A stretch of 64,000 bases of DNA from JBCAWW01 sp039024315. GTDB taxonomy: Bacteria; Bacteroidota; Bacteroidia; J057. The stretch is taken from assembly GCA_039024315.1 (NCBI GenBank), contig JBCCQN010000002.1:129688-193687 (forward strand), read 5' to 3'. The notes under the pieces were generated by a model, which saw only the letters and a program-made list of their open reading frames with translations, was not told the origin of the DNA and made no database searches. Of the stretch, positions 8,604 to 17,686 are shown piece by piece; the stretch's first letter is position 1; every line of letters begins with the position of its first letter. Position numbers and translations under genes: made by a program.

Positions 8604-9227
8604 TTCATATTCTAAGTCAACCAAAGAAAAGCGCATGGGTAAACTGCTACTAAAGTTACCGTTACTACAGGAATTTTCCTTTTTTACCATCAGCCATTTA
8701 GTAGAGTAAAGTTGATCCAAACCCACTAGCTTATCTTGTGGTTTGAAGAAAAAACTACCCATCAAATCATCGCTAGTGGAGACATCTCGATCGTAAACTC
8801 GTAATTCATATTGGGTAGCGACATCCAGCTTAATTGAGCGAACATACTCACAACCACCAAAGCAATCTGAGTTTTGAAAATACAAATCTCTCGTATCATA
8901 GATGATTTCGGCACCTCGGCGGATTTGCACATAAACATCGGCGCTCTTGATCGCATCTAGACCTGTTCCGCCATCAAAAGCCGTACACGCTTTGGGGACA
9001 TATATCAGTTCGGTTTCCTGGGCGATTACAGTCTTAGGGATAATTAATTCCGAACAATTAGGACCGGTGTGAAACTCATCGCATTGACAACTACCATCCA
9101 CACAAGTCCCAAATTCGCATTGTAACATTTCACAAGGATCTGGCTCGATTACTTCTGGTTTACAAGCGACGGCTACTAAAGTAATGAGGAGCAATTTTAT
9201 AAGGCTGATTTGTAGACGAGTTTTCAT
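8598..9227 (-). CDS. EGF-like lipoprotein
   Basis: 209 residues from ATG 9227 (MKTRLQISLIKLLLITLVAVAC); the TTG-type start at 9248 adds seven residues without support. The segment ends in lipobox VAVAC, so it is a lipoprotein anchored by Cys22. Residues about 31-61 (CEMLQCEFGTCVDGSCQCDE, then HTGPNC) form one EGF-like module with six cysteines. The rest is beta-rich with two further cysteines (FQNSDCFGGCEYV) resembling a C2-like or jelly-roll domain. Probably on the cell surface; ligand unknown. Single gene, with a REP-like element in the spacer upstream. Confidence 0.75.
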   Translation of the reverse strand: MKTRLQISLIKLLLITLVAVACKPEVIEPDPCEMLQCEFGTCVDGSCQCDEFHTGPNCSELIIPKTVIAQETELIYVPKACTAFDGGTGLDAIKSADVYVQIRRGAEIIYDTRDLYFQNSDCFGGCEYVRSIKLDVATQYELRVYDRDVSTSDDLMGSFFFKPQDKLVGLDQLYSTKWLMVKKENSCSNGNFSSSLPMRFSLVDLEYEF

Positions 9228-9308
9228 TTTTGATAGGTATTTGCCCAATTAGTCGTTCTGCCCAGCAGACCAATCAACACTGATCTGTAAAAAAGGAGGT
9301 CTCGTTTT

Positions 9309-9386
9309 TTACTGCTTCGCAGAACGTTCGGGTTTGGGCAGCGGATTGCGTAAGCCCTAAGATATAAGCGTTCCGCGCAGCGGCAA
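9309..9386. repeat. Family A REP-like element, short variant
   Basis: Left arm TTACTGCTTCGCAGAACG (9309-9326) and right arm AAGCGTTCCGCGCAGCGG (9366-9383) are inverted relative to each other around a 39-bp centre that differs from the standard one. It lies downstream of yidC, where no separate terminator is seen, so it may end that transcript. Confidence 0.7.
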
Positions 9387-9446
9387 AAAAAATCGAGAGA
9401 CAAGCAGTAAACTACCTATCTCTCGGCTATCATATCTTTGGACTAA

Positions 9447-11327
9447 TTAGCGCTTTTTGCCGCCTTTGCGATTAGAGTTGGCTTGACGCTGCATTTGTTG
9501 CTGCTTTTTTTGCTGCTCTTCCATCCATTTCTGGATACGCCCCTTCGGCTTTTTCTTACCTTTCTTTTTCTTATTGGCTTTTTGGTTTTCCCGTAGTTGG
9601 GCCAAAAGTTTGTCATCATCGACAAAGCGACGAATCAACAAGGTCTGAGAAATCGAAATGATATTGGAAGTGAGGTAATACAAACTCAATCCAGAAGCAT
9701 AGCTATTTAAGAAAAAGAGAAGGAATATCGGCATGATGTAAGCGATATACTTCATCTGGTTGTTGGCAGCAGAAGGCTGAGACTTTTGTTGATAAAAGGT
9801 AAAAACGAAAGTCGAGATCGCCATCAACAAACAGAATAAGCTGACATGCTGTCCATAACCGGGTATCCTAAACGGTAGATTTATAATGGAATCATATGTA
9901 GAAAGGTCATTGGCCCAAAGGAAGGACTCTTGCCTCAATTCTACCGATTGGGGGAAGAAGAAAAACAGCGCAATGAGGAAAGGATAAGAAAATACCATCG
10001 GTAAACATCCCCCCAGCATACTCACTCCCATCTCTCGATAGATGGCCATCTTCTCCATCTGGAGCTTTTGCGCATCATCCTTGTACTTTTCGTCTAAGGC
10101 TTTCATCTCAGGAGTGGCATTGAGCACACGCATCTTGCCCATAGAGATGTAGGAGCGATAAGTAAAAGGGAGTACTAACATACGGATCAAGAAGGCCAAA
10201 ATGATGACGATCAAGCCGTAGTTAGAGATATACTTTTCGAGAAATTTGAAAATATAAGTTGTACCAATATTGATGTAGCTGATCAACGACCAACCAAGGT
10301 CCATTTCCTTTTGGAAGTTCAGATCATAGCTATTGAGGGTCGCATATTCGTTGGGCCCAAAGTAGAAGCGATAATCACGTTGAATATTGTCACTACGATC
10401 AAGGTCTTGGACAAATTTGCCCTTCATGATTTTGTTGATCCCTGATGTCTCATCAGGAACCAAGATCTGCAAGTTGGTAGAGCGGAAGGGCTCCTCTGCT
10501 ACTAAGATAGAGGAAAAGAATTGGCTCTTGTAGGACACCCAGTCCACAGGGGTTTGCTCTTTGACGGGATCAGGCTCATCGCTTACATCCATTTTTTCGA
10601 CATCACCAGAGAGCGAATATGCAATGGTCGTTTTCTGACGCATGTTGTCGAGAGAGAGCTCTGTCTTAGGTAGATAGGAGGTCCAGTGCAAATCATAGAA
10701 TTTCTGATTCCCCATCTCGCTACGGATGCCATTCATCTGGAAAGAATAGCCCAGGTCGTAGGTATCACCCTTAAAGCGATAAATTTGCTTGAGAGAGCGT
10801 CCTCCTCCAATATCCGCAGTAAAGACTAGGTCCGTACTATCAGCACCACTGAGCTTAATATCTTGACTAGGGGCAGTGAAGTAAAGCTCATCCGTACGAA
10901 TAGAGCGACTACGGAAGGGAAACTCTACATAAAATTGATCTTGGGCATTTTGGATCACCGGCAATGGCAAAGAATCAAAAGTCACATAATCATTGAGATA
11001 GGCTTCGATAATTCGCCCACCTTTATTGCTGATCTTAAGGGTCAACAAGTCAGTGGTAACGGTAGTGATCAATTCTTCTCCCTCAACTAGGGTATAAAAG
11101 TCGCTATACTGGTCTGCGAGGGCCTGTAATCGCTGAGAATCTTGTGCGGCAGGATCTATTTTACTGACAGCACTCATGCTCTGTTCAGTATTTGCCGTAT
11201 CGGGGGAGGTGGTAGTTTGTTCTACCGAGGTCTTTTTTTGTTCTGGTGGCTTGGGGGCAAAAAACATAAAGTAGCCCATCGTAAGCAGCAGAATCAATAT
11301 GAGACCAGTTGCGGAATTTTTATCCAT
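9447..11327 (-). CDS. yidC: Membrane protein insertase YidC
   Basis: 626 residues. N-terminal anchor (ATGLILILLLTMGYFMFFAP, residues 5-24), a large periplasmic beta-super-sandwich to about residue 345, then the Oxa1-type core with five membrane segments: ISNYGLIVIILAFLIRMLVL, the cytoplasmic helical hairpin MKALDEKYKDDAQKLQMEKM, GCLPMVFSYPFLIALFFFF, and AYIMPIFLLFFLNSYASGLS. It inserts and folds inner-membrane proteins. The extreme C-terminus is very lysine- and glutamine-rich (about 50 residues), as in other Bacteroidota YidC, and likely contacts ribosomes. It lies 49 bp downstream of pyrG, with a perfect -7 hexamer-like box (TAACTTTG) just upstream. Confidence 0.96.
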   Translation of the reverse strand: MDKNSATGLILILLLTMGYFMFFAPKPPEQKKTSVEQTTTSPDTANTEQSMSAVSKIDPAAQDSQRLQALADQYSDFYTLVEGEELITTVTTDLLTLKISNKGGRIIEAYLNDYVTFDSLPLPVIQNAQDQFYVEFPFRSRSIRTDELYFTAPSQDIKLSGADSTDLVFTADIGGGRSLKQIYRFKGDTYDLGYSFQMNGIRSEMGNQKFYDLHWTSYLPKTELSLDNMRQKTTIAYSLSGDVEKMDVSDEPDPVKEQTPVDWVSYKSQFFSSILVAEEPFRSTNLQILVPDETSGINKIMKGKFVQDLDRSDNIQRDYRFYFGPNEYATLNSYDLNFQKEMDLGWSLISYINIGTTYIFKFLEKYISNYGLIVIILAFLIRMLVLPFTYRSYISMGKMRVLNATPEMKALDEKYKDDAQKLQMEKMAIYREMGVSMLGGCLPMVFSYPFLIALFFFFPQSVELRQESFLWANDLSTYDSIINLPFRIPGYGQHVSLFCLLMAISTFVFTFYQQKSQPSAANNQMKYIAYIMPIFLLFFLNSYASGLSLYYLTSNIISISQTLLIRRFVDDDKLLAQLRENQKANKKKKGKKKPKGRIQKWMEEQQKKQQQMQRQANSNRKGGKKR

Positions 11328-11355
11328 CAGTTTGCTATGATTGCTTTTGGAAGCG

Positions 11356-11363
11356 CAAAGTTA
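11356..11363 (-). promoter_or_regulatory. Possible -7 box for yidC
   Basis: On the minus strand TAACTTTG, a perfect match to the Bacteroidota -7 consensus TAnnTTTG, lies about 30 bp before the yidC start. No TTTG -33 box is found at the right distance, so yidC may instead be transcribed with pyrG. Confidence 0.35.
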
Positions 11364-11376
11364 CAAAAAATAATCG

Positions 11377-13029
11377 TCAGTCGGCCGTGTCAATTACCGT
11401 AGTATTTTGTTCACGTTCGAGCCTATGGCTATGTGCCGCGTTAATAAAAGCCAGAAATAAAGGATGCGGATTTTCCACGGTACTTTGATATTCTGGATGA
11501 AACTGAGTAGCGAGAAAATAAGGATGATGCTTGATCTCTATGATCTCCACTAGATCTGTTTCAGGATTGACACCTGTCATAGAAACTCCGTGACGTTCAA
11601 AACGTTTTCGGTATTCATTATTAAATTCAAATCGGTGCCGATGGCGTTCTAGTACACGCGTTTTTTGGTAGGCTTTATGCGCTAAGGAATTACGTTTGAC
11701 CACGCATTCGTAGCCCCCCAATCGCATCGTTCCCCCCATCTGCGTGATCTTCTTTTGTTCTTCCATCATGTCAATGACGGGGTCAGAGGTCTTAGGGTTG
11801 AACTCAGTGCTGTTTGCTTCGGAAATTTTTAGCACATTTCTCGCAAATTCGATCATTGCAACTTGCATCCCGAGACAAATGCCAAAAAAGGGCACTTTAT
11901 TTTCTCGGGCATATCGCACAGCGGTCAATTTGCCGTCCAATCCTCTTTCTCCAAATCCTGGTGCTACGAGGATGGCATCAGCCACTTTGAGCAGACGCGC
12001 TACATTGCCTTCGGTGATGTCTTCGGAATGAATCCAATGGATGTTGATTTTTAATTCATTCTCCGCTGCGGCAATGTGAAGCGACTCCACAATCGAAAGA
12101 TAAGAGTCGTGTAATTCTACATACTTACCCACCAGGGCAACATCCACTTCGTCCAAAGGATTTTTGAGGCGATTGACAAAGTTGCGCCAATAAGTCAGAT
12201 CAGGCTCTTGCTTAGAACTAAGGCCGAGTTTTTCTAAGACTACTGTATCCAAATGCTCCTTATGAAGCAAAAATGGTACTTCATAAATCGTACTGGCGTT
12301 TAAGTTTTCGATGACAGCATTGATACCAACGTTACAAAAGCGGGCTACTTTGGCCCGCACATCGGCCGGTATTTTATGCTCTGAGCGACAAACCAATATA
12401 TCCGGTTGTACCCCAGATTGGAGTAAAGTCTTAACGGAGTGCTGCGTAGGTTTGGTTTTTAGCTCGCCAGCAGCTTCTAGATAGGGCACCAAAGTCAAAT
12501 GGATGACCAGGCAGTTTTCAGGGCCGTGATCATATCTAAATTGACGCAGAGCTTCCACGTAAGGGAGAGACTCAATATCTCCCACAGTACCCCCAATCTC
12601 AGAGATGATCACATCAAACTTGCCGCCATCGTTGATCAGTTTGAAACGCCTTTTGATTTCATCGGTGATATGTGGAATTACCTGGACGGTTTTCCCTAAA
12701 TAATCGCCGCGACGCTCCTTTTCGATTACCGTTTGATAGACACGGCCAGTGGTAACATTATTGGCCTGAGAAGTAGGTGTATTGAGAAAGCGCTCATAAT
12801 GGCCCAAATCCAAATCAGTTTCGGCCCCATCTCCAGTTACGTAACATTCGCCATGCTCGTAGGGATTGAGCGTCCCTGGGTCAACATTGATGTAGGGGTC
12901 AAATTTTTGAATCGTGGTCTGATAACCTCTCAATTGGAGAAGTTTAGCCAAAGAGGCTGCCAGTATTCCTTTTCCCAAAGAGGAAGCCACCCCGCCCGTA
13001 ACGAAGATGTATTTAGTAGTATCTTTCAT
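11377..13029 (-). CDS. pyrG: CTP synthase
   Basis: 550 residues, the normal length. It converts UTP plus glutamine and ATP to CTP. The amidoligase domain opens with FVTGGVASSLGKGILAASLA and FDPYINVDPGTLNPYEHGE (residues 8-60). The class I glutamine amidotransferase domain starts near residue 300 with VALVGKYVEL; its nucleophile Cys is in FFGICLGMQ near 393 and its His/Glu pair in ATQFHPEYQS near 515. A well-formed promoter lies directly upstream. yidC follows 49 bp downstream on the same strand. Confidence 0.98.
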   Translation of the reverse strand: MKDTTKYIFVTGGVASSLGKGILAASLAKLLQLRGYQTTIQKFDPYINVDPGTLNPYEHGECYVTGDGAETDLDLGHYERFLNTPTSQANNVTTGRVYQTVIEKERRGDYLGKTVQVIPHITDEIKRRFKLINDGGKFDVIISEIGGTVGDIESLPYVEALRQFRYDHGPENCLVIHLTLVPYLEAAGELKTKPTQHSVKTLLQSGVQPDILVCRSEHKIPADVRAKVARFCNVGINAVIENLNASTIYEVPFLLHKEHLDTVVLEKLGLSSKQEPDLTYWRNFVNRLKNPLDEVDVALVGKYVELHDSYLSIVESLHIAAAENELKINIHWIHSEDITEGNVARLLKVADAILVAPGFGERGLDGKLTAVRYARENKVPFFGICLGMQVAMIEFARNVLKISEANSTEFNPKTSDPVIDMMEEQKKITQMGGTMRLGGYECVVKRNSLAHKAYQKTRVLERHRHRFEFNNEYRKRFERHGVSMTGVNPETDLVEIIEIKHHPYFLATQFHPEYQSTVENPHPLFLAFINAAHSHRLEREQNTTVIDTAD

Positions 13030-13048
13030 AGAAACAGCAACAATGCCG

Positions 13049-13079
13049 CAAAAGTAAACAAGGGAGGGGAGCGTACAAA
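13049..13079 (-). promoter_or_regulatory. Bacteroidota-type promoter of pyrG
   Basis: On the minus strand TTTG (13079-13076), 19-bp spacer, then TACTTTTG (13056-13049), which matches the primary sigma consensus TTTG / TAnnTTTG. The -7 box ends 20 bp before the pyrG start codon, implying a short leader. Confidence 0.75.
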
Positions 13080-13157
13080 ATCATAATGTAATAATTGGAT
13101 AGATTTTCATTTATTGGATAATCCATTTTTTCGCAATTTGTATCCAGAAGCAAATTT

Positions 13158-13661
13158 ATGCGTTACCTTGTGATCCTAATATGCACCCTAGCATTTACCA
13201 CAGTATCAGCGCAAAACAGTGCCTTTCTTGATTTTGGTCAAAGTGCCCAAAAGGTTTCAGACAACTTAGGGCATTACGAACGCCCATTGGGAGAACTCAA
13301 AAGCAGTCCCAATCTCCTCACTTATCAATTTAGCAAAACTCGTTGGCTGGATTATCACTTCGTAGGAGATGAGCTATATCGCATCGAAGACGTGCAGGTC
13401 TTTGAGGATAAAGAAAAAGCCAAGGAGATGATTGAGGCTTGTAAACTCTATCTTTCATTGGGTAGTAAAGAACCCGTCGAACTGGATGCTCCCTTGGGCA
13501 TAACCCATTATGCCAAAGTATTTCAAGATCGAGTGATCGAATTGGTAGTCCTTAATGATCGCAAAAACAATCTCACCAAGATCACCTTGCGCGTTACGAG
13601 CCGGAATTTTGGTCCGAGAATGGAGGCGGAAGCGCTGGCTTTGAAAGTAGCGGACCAATAA
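13158..13661 (+). CDS. Small exported protein of unknown function
   Basis: 167 residues starting with a signal peptide (MRYLVILICTLAFTTVSA, cleavage before QNS). The mature part has a beta-strand-rich pattern (RWLDYHFVGDELYRIEDVQV, then GITHYAKVFQDRVIELVVL) but no motif I can name. Its 3' end overlaps the 3' end of the convergent PAP2 gene by 68 bp. It is divergent from pyrG. Function not recognised. Confidence 0.7.
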   Translation: MRYLVILICTLAFTTVSAQNSAFLDFGQSAQKVSDNLGHYERPLGELKSSPNLLTYQFSKTRWLDYHFVGDELYRIEDVQVFEDKEKAKEMIEACKLYLSLGSKEPVELDAPLGITHYAKVFQDRVIELVVLNDRKNNLTKITLRVTSRNFGPRMEAEALALKVADQ

Positions 13662-14205
13662 AGCGAGCATATGAATACCAGATCAAGCTGCCAAAAACAA
13701 TCCCGATTAGCGCCCCGAAGATCACATCAGCCGGATAATGGACCCCAAGGTAGACACGGCTGTAGGCGGTCAGGACGGCTGCGCCGAACAAGGCGATTGT
13801 CCAGCTAGGCTTTTGTAGAAATCGGCTCATGAAAGTGGCTAAGGCAAAAAAATTGGCCGCGTGGGAGGAGGCAAAGCCATATTTCCCCCCACAATGCCCG
13901 TTGACGATATGGACCAGTTCCCCGAGAGCCTCTGTTCGGCAAGGCCGAAAACGAGCGACAGTTGGCTTGAGAAAACCAGAGGCGAATTGATCACTCATGG
14001 TGATCAACACTCCTATGGCAAGCAGGGTCCAAAGGGTTCCCTGCCAACCAAGTTTACGGAAGATCAAAAACAACAATACCGCATAAAGCGGAATCCAAAC
14101 CCATTTTTCACTCACAAAGGCCATCACAGGATCGACAAGCTCATGGTGCCAGCCGTTGAGTAGCAAAAAAAGGTCTTGATCCCATTGGTTGAGTGTTGCA
14201 AGCAT
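13594..14205 (-). CDS. PAP2-family membrane phosphatase
   Basis: 203 residues with about five membrane helices. The three phosphatase motifs are visible: KPTVARFRP near residues 75-83, SSHAANFFALA near 115-125 (the PSGH motif with S-S-H) and SRVYLGVHYPADV near 149-161. Such enzymes dephosphorylate undecaprenyl pyrophosphate, phosphatidate or lipid A. It starts 3 bp after the stop of a second PAP2 gene, so the two form an operon. The last 68 bp are antisense to the 3' end of the small secreted protein gene, so the terminal residues (SKPALPPPFSDQNSGS) are shared coding DNA on opposite strands. Confidence 0.88.
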   Translation of the reverse strand: MLATLNQWDQDLFLLLNGWHHELVDPVMAFVSEKWVWIPLYAVLLFLIFRKLGWQGTLWTLLAIGVLITMSDQFASGFLKPTVARFRPCRTEALGELVHIVNGHCGGKYGFASSHAANFFALATFMSRFLQKPSWTIALFGAAVLTAYSRVYLGVHYPADVIFGALIGIVFGSLIWYSYARFIGPLLSKPALPPPFSDQNSGS

Positions 14206-14208
14206 GCC

Positions 14209-14943
14209 TCAGAGGTAATAAGTATCGAGCAGATTCCAAATAGCATATAAGCCTAAGCTGACCGCAAAGATCGTCATGCCGATGCGTAACAGGCTTAATT
14301 TTCTGTCCTGCCAAGACTCGATTGAGCGTTCCACGAAGGGGTAAAAAAACCAAAGAAAAACGGCTATAATCCCACACCCCAAGCCTAAGCCGGCAATAAT
14401 ATCCCCCAAAAAGTGTACGCCAATATAAACCCGTGTATAAGCAATCGAAATAGCCAATAAGCCCCAGAGTATCCCTACCCAATTGCGCTTGCTAGCCATA
14501 CTAAAACTCCAAAAGCCATACAGAGCGGCGGCGGCAGTACTATGCCCTGAGGGGAAACTATAATGCCTTTCCTGACCGAGACTCAAAAAGCGAAATTGCT
14601 CTAATGAGTAAATTCCCGCTGGGCGATGCCAGTCGGCAAAAACTCCTTGTTTCAAGGCCGCCACTATGATCATTACGCTTATCATGCCTAGAGCCACACT
14701 GATGGCTAAGGCGAGATTACGAGAATTTAGCCAGAGGATCAGTACACAACTCAATATGGCCCCTTCTCCCATATGGGTCCAATGCGGCATAAACTGGTCA
14801 AGAAAAGGGGAGGATAAAGCATTGAGGCGAAAAAAACTCTCTTCATAGCCCCAATAAATAAGATAGATGCTACCCAATAGGCAAGCTAGAGCGAGGCTAG
14901 CAAAGTACCAGATCAGAGTTGGATAGGATTGGGTATCATTCAC
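14209..14943 (-). CDS. PAP2-family membrane phosphatase (second copy)
   Basis: 244 residues, six predicted membrane helices (first about residues 8-30). Phosphatase motifs: KQGVFADWHRP near 93-103, YSFPSGHSTAAAAL near 128-141 and TRVYIGVHFLGDI near 170-182. The PSGH motif is canonical here, unlike the S-S-H of its downstream neighbour. It is clearly diverged from that neighbour, so this is an old pair rather than a recent duplication. Likely role: lipid carrier or lipid A phosphate metabolism in the inner membrane. Co-transcribed with the gene at 13594-14205. Confidence 0.88.
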   Translation of the reverse strand: MNDTQSYPTLIWYFASLALACLLGSIYLIYWGYEESFFRLNALSSPFLDQFMPHWTHMGEGAILSCVLILWLNSRNLALAISVALGMISVMIIVAALKQGVFADWHRPAGIYSLEQFRFLSLGQERHYSFPSGHSTAAAALYGFWSFSMASKRNWVGILWGLLAISIAYTRVYIGVHFLGDIIAGLGLGCGIIAVFLWFFYPFVERSIESWQDRKLSLLRIGMTIFAVSLGLYAIWNLLDTYYL

Positions 14944-14985
14944 AGAAAAGAGGGCGGCTTAGGGGCGCAATAAGGCAAATAATCC

Positions 14986-15483
14986 TTAAAAATCGGAATC
15001 ATCAAACCAGTAATACATTTGCCAGGGGTCGGTAACTTTTTCGCGGCGCAGTCTCAGACGTGCTCGGCCTGCTCCTGTAAAAGAGGTTTCCTCGTTTTCA
15101 AATATCGTCAGATTGAAATTGCGAATGACAGAAGCTTCCGTTTCAGTACTATCAAGTTGGGTGTAAAAATTCCAATCTAGATTGACGTTAATCACCGCTT
15201 GAAACAAATTGTAGGAAGTCGTCAACTCTGTAGCCCGATCCCACTGGATTTCTTGCCCTAAGTCAGCGTCGTAATAGGCAAAAGTAAAATCACTGGCAAA
15301 AAGTCGGCCGTAAAGGGTAGTATCTCTCAGCTCGTAGGCATTTTTAAAAAGAGTAAAAAAACCATCCATATTGGTCGGATCGCCTAGTAGATCGGCATTG
15401 GCCAAGCCCTCGGGGTCGTAATCGGGTGCAAAGGGATTGCAGCTCAAAACAAATAAGAGAGGTATAAAGCAAAACCATTTCAT
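14986..15483 (-). CDS. Small lipoprotein, NTF2-like
   Basis: 165 residues from ATG 15483 (MKWFCFIPLLFVLSC); lipobox VLSC. The mature protein resembles NTF2/SnoaL-like cone folds: an early helix with FFTLFKNAYELRDTTLYGRL, then FTFAYYDAD, and curved strands to the end (DPWQMYYWFDDSDF). Together with its upstream neighbour at 15502-16122, which has a similar plan, it forms a lipoprotein pair 18 bp apart. No catalytic residues identified; function unknown. Confidence 0.65.
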   Translation of the reverse strand: MKWFCFIPLLFVLSCNPFAPDYDPEGLANADLLGDPTNMDGFFTLFKNAYELRDTTLYGRLFASDFTFAYYDADLGQEIQWDRATELTTSYNLFQAVINVNLDWNFYTQLDSTETEASVIRNFNLTIFENEETSFTGAGRARLRLRREKVTDPWQMYYWFDDSDF

Positions 15484-15501
15484 ACTCAACAATTTACAAC
15501 C

Positions 15502-16122
15502 TTATTGGACATATCTCAACTTGAGTTCACTCCAACTGCTATCAGGATAGATTTCGATATCGGTCCAACGCTCAATTTCCCATTCGTTGAAGGCATTAAG
15601 CTTAATCACCAACTGTAGCTGCCCTTGAAATAGGGTCGTGAGACTGGTATCACTATGGTTGACCCGTAGGAGGTAGTCGCCTACATATTTGAGAGAGTCA
15701 GAAGTAACGTCTTGTAGATCCGTCTCTGTCAAGGAAAGCGAATTACCCGTATTAACCGCCAGATCGGCCACAAAATTATCAAAATAGGCCTGCTCATCAG
15801 AGATCGACCAGTTCACCCAGATATTTTCATTGTTATTAAACAAACTGGCCACCGGCTGAAAATCGAGTTTATCTTGATTGAAGCAGCGCAAATAATTTTG
15901 CACGTTTCGTTGATTGACCGACAGTTGCAGGTTGTTGAGCAAGATTTGATAATCAGTAGGGCTTACCCAGTTTGAAGCAGAGCTACTAGGCGGTTCGACA
16001 GGACGGATGTTAAAACAACCCGAGAGGATAAAAAATGTTGAAAACAAAATGAGGAAGGGAGCCCTCAATTGTTGGGCAGCTCTTGTTCCTTGCCCTTCGC
16101 TCGTATTCTTTTCTTTATCCAT
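15502..16122 (-). CDS. Small lipoprotein, NTF2-like (upstream paralogue-like)
   Basis: 206 residues. The lipobox ILSGC follows an unusually long basic N-terminus (about 20 residues before FLILFSTFFILSGC), so the true start may be further in, but no better ATG precedes the hydrophobic segment. The mature part repeats the plan of the downstream gene: helix with NLQLSVNQRNVQNYLRCFN, then strands and WEIERWTDIE. Probably anchored in a membrane facing the periplasm or surface. First gene of the minus-strand run 16122-13594. Function unknown. Confidence 0.62.
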   Translation of the reverse strand: MDKEKNTSEGQGTRAAQQLRAPFLILFSTFFILSGCFNIRPVEPPSSSASNWVSPTDYQILLNNLQLSVNQRNVQNYLRCFNQDKLDFQPVASLFNNNENIWVNWSISDEQAYFDNFVADLAVNTGNSLSLTETDLQDVTSDSLKYVGDYLLRVNHSDTSLTTLFQGQLQLVIKLNAFNEWEIERWTDIEIYPDSSWSELKLRYVQ

Positions 16123-16198
16123 CTCTCTATTTGTTTCCCTTCTCTGCCCCTACCCTCCGTTTCGGCCTCTGCTTTGGGGGCTTTTTTTTCTTTTTATT

Positions 16199-16224
16199 GC
16201 TGCGCAGAACGCTTATCTCTAGAA
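16199..16224. repeat. Family A REP-like half element
   Basis: GCTGCGCAGAACGCTTATCT followed by CTAGAAG: one arm plus the tail seen again at 8591-8603. It lies between divergent genes, an exception to the convergent preference. Confidence 0.55.
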
Positions 16225-16291
16225 GATTCTCCTTAAAACTAACAAAAGTCACCCCCGAAATGTGAACTATTTAAAAACTCTTTCGTATTAT

Positions 16292-16305
16292 TGACCGACC
16301 GGTCA
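16292..16305. promoter_or_regulatory. TetR-type operator
   Basis: TGACC-GACC-GGTCA is an inverted repeat and contains the perfect palindrome GACCGGTC. It ends 15 bp before the TetR start codon and matches the ACCGACCGGT-type operators common for TetR-family autoregulators. It most likely binds the regulator encoded at 16321. Confidence 0.75.
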
Positions 16306-16320
16306 TTCATAAATTTATCA

Positions 16321-16899
16321 ATGAGTCCCAGATCCTCTAAACAATTTGAAGAAATCCGTGAGCAAAGCCGCGAAAAAATCCTGCGTGCCGCCTTTGAGCT
16401 TTTTGCCAAGAAAGGCTATCACAGTACTTCTATCTCACAAATCGCCAAGCATGCAGGAGTAGCCAAAGGCCTGATTTACAATTACTTCGAAAAGAAAGAG
16501 GACCTTATGACGGGGGTGATCACCCATGAATTTGCGCAAGGAGACGACTTCCTCGCCAAAATCATGGCCGAAAAACCGGGCAAAGATCGCTTACGCATGT
16601 TGTTTGAGCTTTCTTTCCAGTTCATTACCCAAAATCTCGAATACCAAAGGCTCATGGGCCAGCTCAGTATGCAGCTCAATGAGTTTCCTGACCTCATCGA
16701 CATGATCCAAGGCCGATACAAAGTCCTGATGCCCGTGCTTACTGAAATGCTCCGAGACTCAGGGCATCCAGAACCCGAAAAAGAAAGCATTATCGTGGGT
16801 GCTATCATGGACGGTCTAGGCCTTCAATATATCATCCTAGGCGATGCCTTGCCCCTTGAAGAAATCAAAAAAGATGTAATCAACAGATACTGTAATTAA
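16321..16899 (+). CDS. TetR-family transcriptional regulator
   Basis: 192 residues from ATG 16321 (MSPRSSKQFEEIREQ...). The apparent start at 16291 is a TTG inside the operator, so it is rejected. The TetR DNA-binding domain is at residues about 13-60: ILRAAFELFAKKGYHSTSIS, then QIAKHAGVAKGLIYNYFEKKEDL. The ligand-binding part is helical, without recognisable ligand residues. It is the first gene of an operon with a LolA-like carrier, two permeases, an ATPase and an outer-membrane barrel, and the palindrome 15 bp upstream makes autoregulation likely. Inducer unknown; a lipophilic compound is plausible from the context. Confidence 0.92.
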   Translation: MSPRSSKQFEEIREQSREKILRAAFELFAKKGYHSTSISQIAKHAGVAKGLIYNYFEKKEDLMTGVITHEFAQGDDFLAKIMAEKPGKDRLRMLFELSFQFITQNLEYQRLMGQLSMQLNEFPDLIDMIQGRYKVLMPVLTEMLRDSGHPEPEKESIIVGAIMDGLGLQYIILGDALPLEEIKKDVINRYCN

Positions 16900-16909
16900 G
16901 TCCACACAT

Positions 16910-17659
16910 ATGAAAAAATTATTTTCTATATCTCTCATGCTACTCATGATCTTGGGTAGCGCTAGCGCTCAAGACGCGGCTAGCATCATCCAAAAAGCCG
17001 AAGAAGTCCGCCGAGGCATCGAAAGCTCCCAGTCGGAGATGACCATGACCATCGTCCGTCCCAAATGGACGCGCACCATGTCCATGAAAAGCTGGTCCAA
17101 AGGAGACGATTTTGCCCTGATCGTAGTTACCGCCCCTGCCGCCGAAGAAGGTAGCGCTACCCTCAAGCGTAGCGATGAAGTATGGAGCTATATCCCTAAA
17201 GTTGGCCGCACTATCAAACTTTCTCGCTCTATGATGTCGCAAAACTGGATGGGCTCTGACCTAACCAATGATGATCTGGTACGTGAAGTTTCTCTTATCA
17301 CAGATTACGATCACAAAATACTCAAAGATAGCACCATCGAAGGCCGGAAATGCTGGAAAATCGAGCTTATCCCGCATGAAGATGTAGCCGTAGTCTGGGG
17401 CAAGGTACACATGTTTGTTGACCAAAAGGACTACCTGCAAATGCGGACAGAATCGTTCGACGAAGACGGTTATCTGGTCAACGTCATGCAAGCCTCGCAG
17501 ATCAAAAGCGTCAATGGCAGAGCCTACACGGCTAAAATGGAAATTATACCGGTCGAAGAAGATGGCAATAAAACCATCTTAGAGTACACTAGCCTCAAGT
17601 TTGACGTACCACTCGACGAAACCTTTTTCTCGGTTCAGAACCTAAAACGCATTCGCTAA
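16910..17659 (+). CDS. LolA-like outer-membrane lipoprotein-sorting protein
   Basis: 249 residues with signal peptide MKKLFSISLMLLMILGSASA. The mature protein belongs to the LolA-like family (VRPKWTRTMSMKSWSKGDDF, then KRSDEVWSYIPKVGRTIKLS, and MMSQNWMGSDLTNDDLVR). Members carry lipids or lipophilic cargo across the periplasm and are usually encoded next to RND or FtsX-type export proteins. It starts 10 bp after tetR and is followed 27 bp later by the first permease, so it belongs to the transporter operon. Confidence 0.86.
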   Translation: MKKLFSISLMLLMILGSASAQDAASIIQKAEEVRRGIESSQSEMTMTIVRPKWTRTMSMKSWSKGDDFALIVVTAPAAEEGSATLKRSDEVWSYIPKVGRTIKLSRSMMSQNWMGSDLTNDDLVREVSLITDYDHKILKDSTIEGRKCWKIELIPHEDVAVVWGKVHMFVDQKDYLQMRTESFDEDGYLVNVMQASQIKSVNGRAYTAKMEIIPVEEDGNKTILEYTSLKFDVPLDETFFSVQNLKRIR

Positions 17660-17686
17660 TACGATACACTCTTACACACTTATCAC

